DNA of 7,191 bases from Bacteroidota bacterium. GTDB taxonomy: Bacteria; Bacteroidota; Bacteroidia; J057. How positions within the stretch are numbered: the first letter of the stretch is position 1; every line of letters starts with the position of its first letter. Below the pieces are notes generated by a model that did not search any database, was not told where the DNA came from, and worked only from the letters and a program-made list of their open reading frames with translations. Below are positions 6,475 to 7,191 of this stretch, one piece after another. The stretch covers positions 1 to 7,191 of the forward strand of contig RFHL01000699.1 of the NCBI GenBank assembly GCA_003696875.1, given 5' to 3'. The translations under genes and the position numbers were made by a program.

Positions 6475-6933
6475 TCAGGCGCTCGGAACGCTGACCTTCG
6501 AGATTTTCTCCAGTCCTTCGACCAGAATACCGAATTGCTCTTCTTGCATGACTTGCTTCATGCGAGTCGAGAGTTCACGCAAAAACTCGGCATAGTCGGC
6601 GAGGAGCTTTTTGCCCTTGGTCGTGATGTGGACAAAGATGGATCGACGGTCGGTCTTGGAGTTTACGCGCTTGACCAGCTTCTGATTTTCTAAGCGGTCA
6701 ATGATGTTGGTGAGGTTGCTCAACTTCACCACTACGCGCTCGCCGATATCCTTCATCTTCTTATCTCCTTCTGCTTCAAGGAGTTTTAGGATATCAACCT
6801 CCACGGCTGAGACATTGAAGCGGTGCTGCACAATCTCCTGATGCTTTTGAATAACATCGGTCAATTGGAACAAGCTCTGTTCCAACCGCTCCAGCCGATC
6901 TACCGCCGGGTCTTGGTTTCCGTGCATAGTCAT
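6475..6933 (-). CDS. MarR-family winged-helix transcriptional regulator
   Basis: This 152-residue predicted dimeric DNA-binding repressor or activator has normal MarR length. The N-terminal helices (about 10-40) form part of the dimer interface. The winged helix covers about 42-110: VSAVEVDILKLLEAEG, then MKDIGERV and the recognition helix KLSNLTNIIDRLENQKLVKR. The wing carries the family signature D95-R-R-S98 followed by VHITTKGKKLL. The C-terminal helix (112-146) completes the dimer domain. There is no cysteine, so an OhrR-type thiol-oxidation switch is excluded; a small-molecule ligand is more likely but unknown. ATG 6933 is used; the second ATG at 6927 would remove two residues. No Shine-Dalgarno is visible, and the upstream bases are AT-rich. 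It converges on the acyl-CoA synthetase gene and ends in its own terminator. Regulation of fatty-acid genes is plausible from position only. Confidence 0.92.
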   Translation of the reverse strand: MTMHGNQDPAVDRLERLEQSLFQLTDVIQKHQEIVQHRFNVSAVEVDILKLLEAEGDKKMKDIGERVVVKLSNLTNIIDRLENQKLVKRVNSKTDRRSIFVHITTKGKKLLADYAEFLRELSTRMKQVMQEEQFGILVEGLEKISKVSVPSA

Positions 6934-6964
6934 GAGTATTTAAAATGGGTTGAATTAGTGAAGA

Positions 6965-6977
6965 GCGTATAATATGC
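6965..6977. promoter_or_regulatory. Imperfect 13-bp palindrome upstream of the MarR gene
   Basis: GCGTATAATATGC is self-complementary around its central A apart from one G/T wobble pair. It lies 32-44 bases upstream of the MarR start, where an autoregulatory MarR operator commonly sits. It also contains TATAAT on the plus strand. Function is inferred from position and symmetry alone. Confidence 0.3.
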
Positions 6978-7191
6978 AGCTTTCAGGAATAAATAGGCAG
7001 GAAAAAGTTTAAAAAACAAGGAGCCTGCCAACTTTTCCAGGCGACATATTAATCTGAACTATCCCAGAGCAAATACCCATGCACAGGCTTGTCTTGGATA
7101 GCGGATAAGAACGAAAAGAGGAGTAGAAAAAGGCGACGTAAGATTCAGGGCAAAAAAGCATTTTTCGCCCAAAAACGCAAACTCTGAAAGT
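6978..7191. other. Non-coding stretch at right edge with small hairpins
   Basis: No convincing gene is seen on either strand; the longest minus-strand frame noted has about 50 codons and no recognisable motif. Within it, GGCAGG (6996-7001) can pair with CCTGCC (7024-7029), or GCCTG (7023-7027) can pair with CAGGC (7038-7042). These two foldings exclude each other. GGGC-A5 (7148-7157) pairs with T5-C-GCCC (7161-7170) with one mismatch. The region is presumably the upstream control region of the MarR gene and of a gene beyond the right edge. Confidence 0.4.

Noticed and set aside
6968..6973. TATAAT on the plus strand as a sigma-70 promoter
   Set aside because: No plus-strand gene follows in the window, there is no paired -35 box, and the organism type prefers TAnnTTTG boxes; treated instead as part of a palindrome.
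7013..7165. Roughly 50-codon minus-strand frame near the right edge
   Set aside because: There is no recognisable motif, composition is biased to Phe, Ser and Tyr, and no ribosome-binding context is seen; probably chance.
7148..7170. GGGC-A-run/T-run-GCCC hairpin as an intrinsic terminator
   Set aside because: It has one mismatch, and neither strand has a T-run directly after the stem, so it does not meet the usual pattern.
1..7191. CRISPR arrays, tRNA genes, insertion sequences, phage attachment sites
   Set aside because: No regularly spaced direct repeats, no cloverleaf-like sequence and no transposase or integrase frame were seen.

Overview
The window looks like chromosomal DNA from a fairly GC-rich member of the Bacteroidota. 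Three things point there: an AraC-type regulator with a small HMA-like N-terminal domain, a secreted TlpA-like protein with a DUF4369-style N-terminus, and a candidate TAnnTTTG-type -7 box with little use of strong Shine-Dalgarno sites. The genus cannot be fixed from this sequence. No tRNA, rRNA, CRISPR array, transposase or phage gene is visible.

Left part (1-1055). A very GC-rich alpha/beta-hydrolase gene on the minus strand runs off the left edge. Its catalytic Ser and Asp are present; the catalytic His would lie outside the window. Divergent from it is a broken gene relic on the plus strand. It still encodes the VFTNGCFDLLHLGH nucleotidyltransferase motif, and in a shifted frame SDASMRQLKGPGR. 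Together these mark it as the remains of an rfaE2/hldE-type heptose-1-phosphate adenylyltransferase. Its second half is missing.

Middle part (1080-4380). An HMA-AraC regulator is followed 64 bases later, on the same strand, by a class V PLP enzyme of the 'cysteine desulfurase-like' VC1184 type, which lacks a C-terminal desulfurase cysteine. Only 3 bases separate this gene from the convergent gene for a periplasmic thioredoxin-fold (CGHC) protein.

Right part (4381-7191). A 257-base divergent intergenic region separates the thioredoxin-fold gene from a long-chain acyl-CoA synthetase gene. The synthetase gene converges on a MarR-family regulator. Two hairpins lie between them: one just after the synthetase stop, and a classic intrinsic terminator for the MarR gene. 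The 258 bases upstream of the MarR gene hold no convincing gene but contain palindromes and hairpins.

Functional picture: mostly housekeeping or accessory metabolism (fatty-acid activation, a PLP enzyme, envelope thiol-redox) with two local regulators. No clear novel multi-gene system is seen. The most notable items are the decayed rfaE2-like relic with compensating frameshifts, a perfect 13-bp hairpin inside the PLP-enzyme gene, and a weak 10-base motif shared by three promoter or start regions near the MarR, synthetase and thioredoxin-fold genes.
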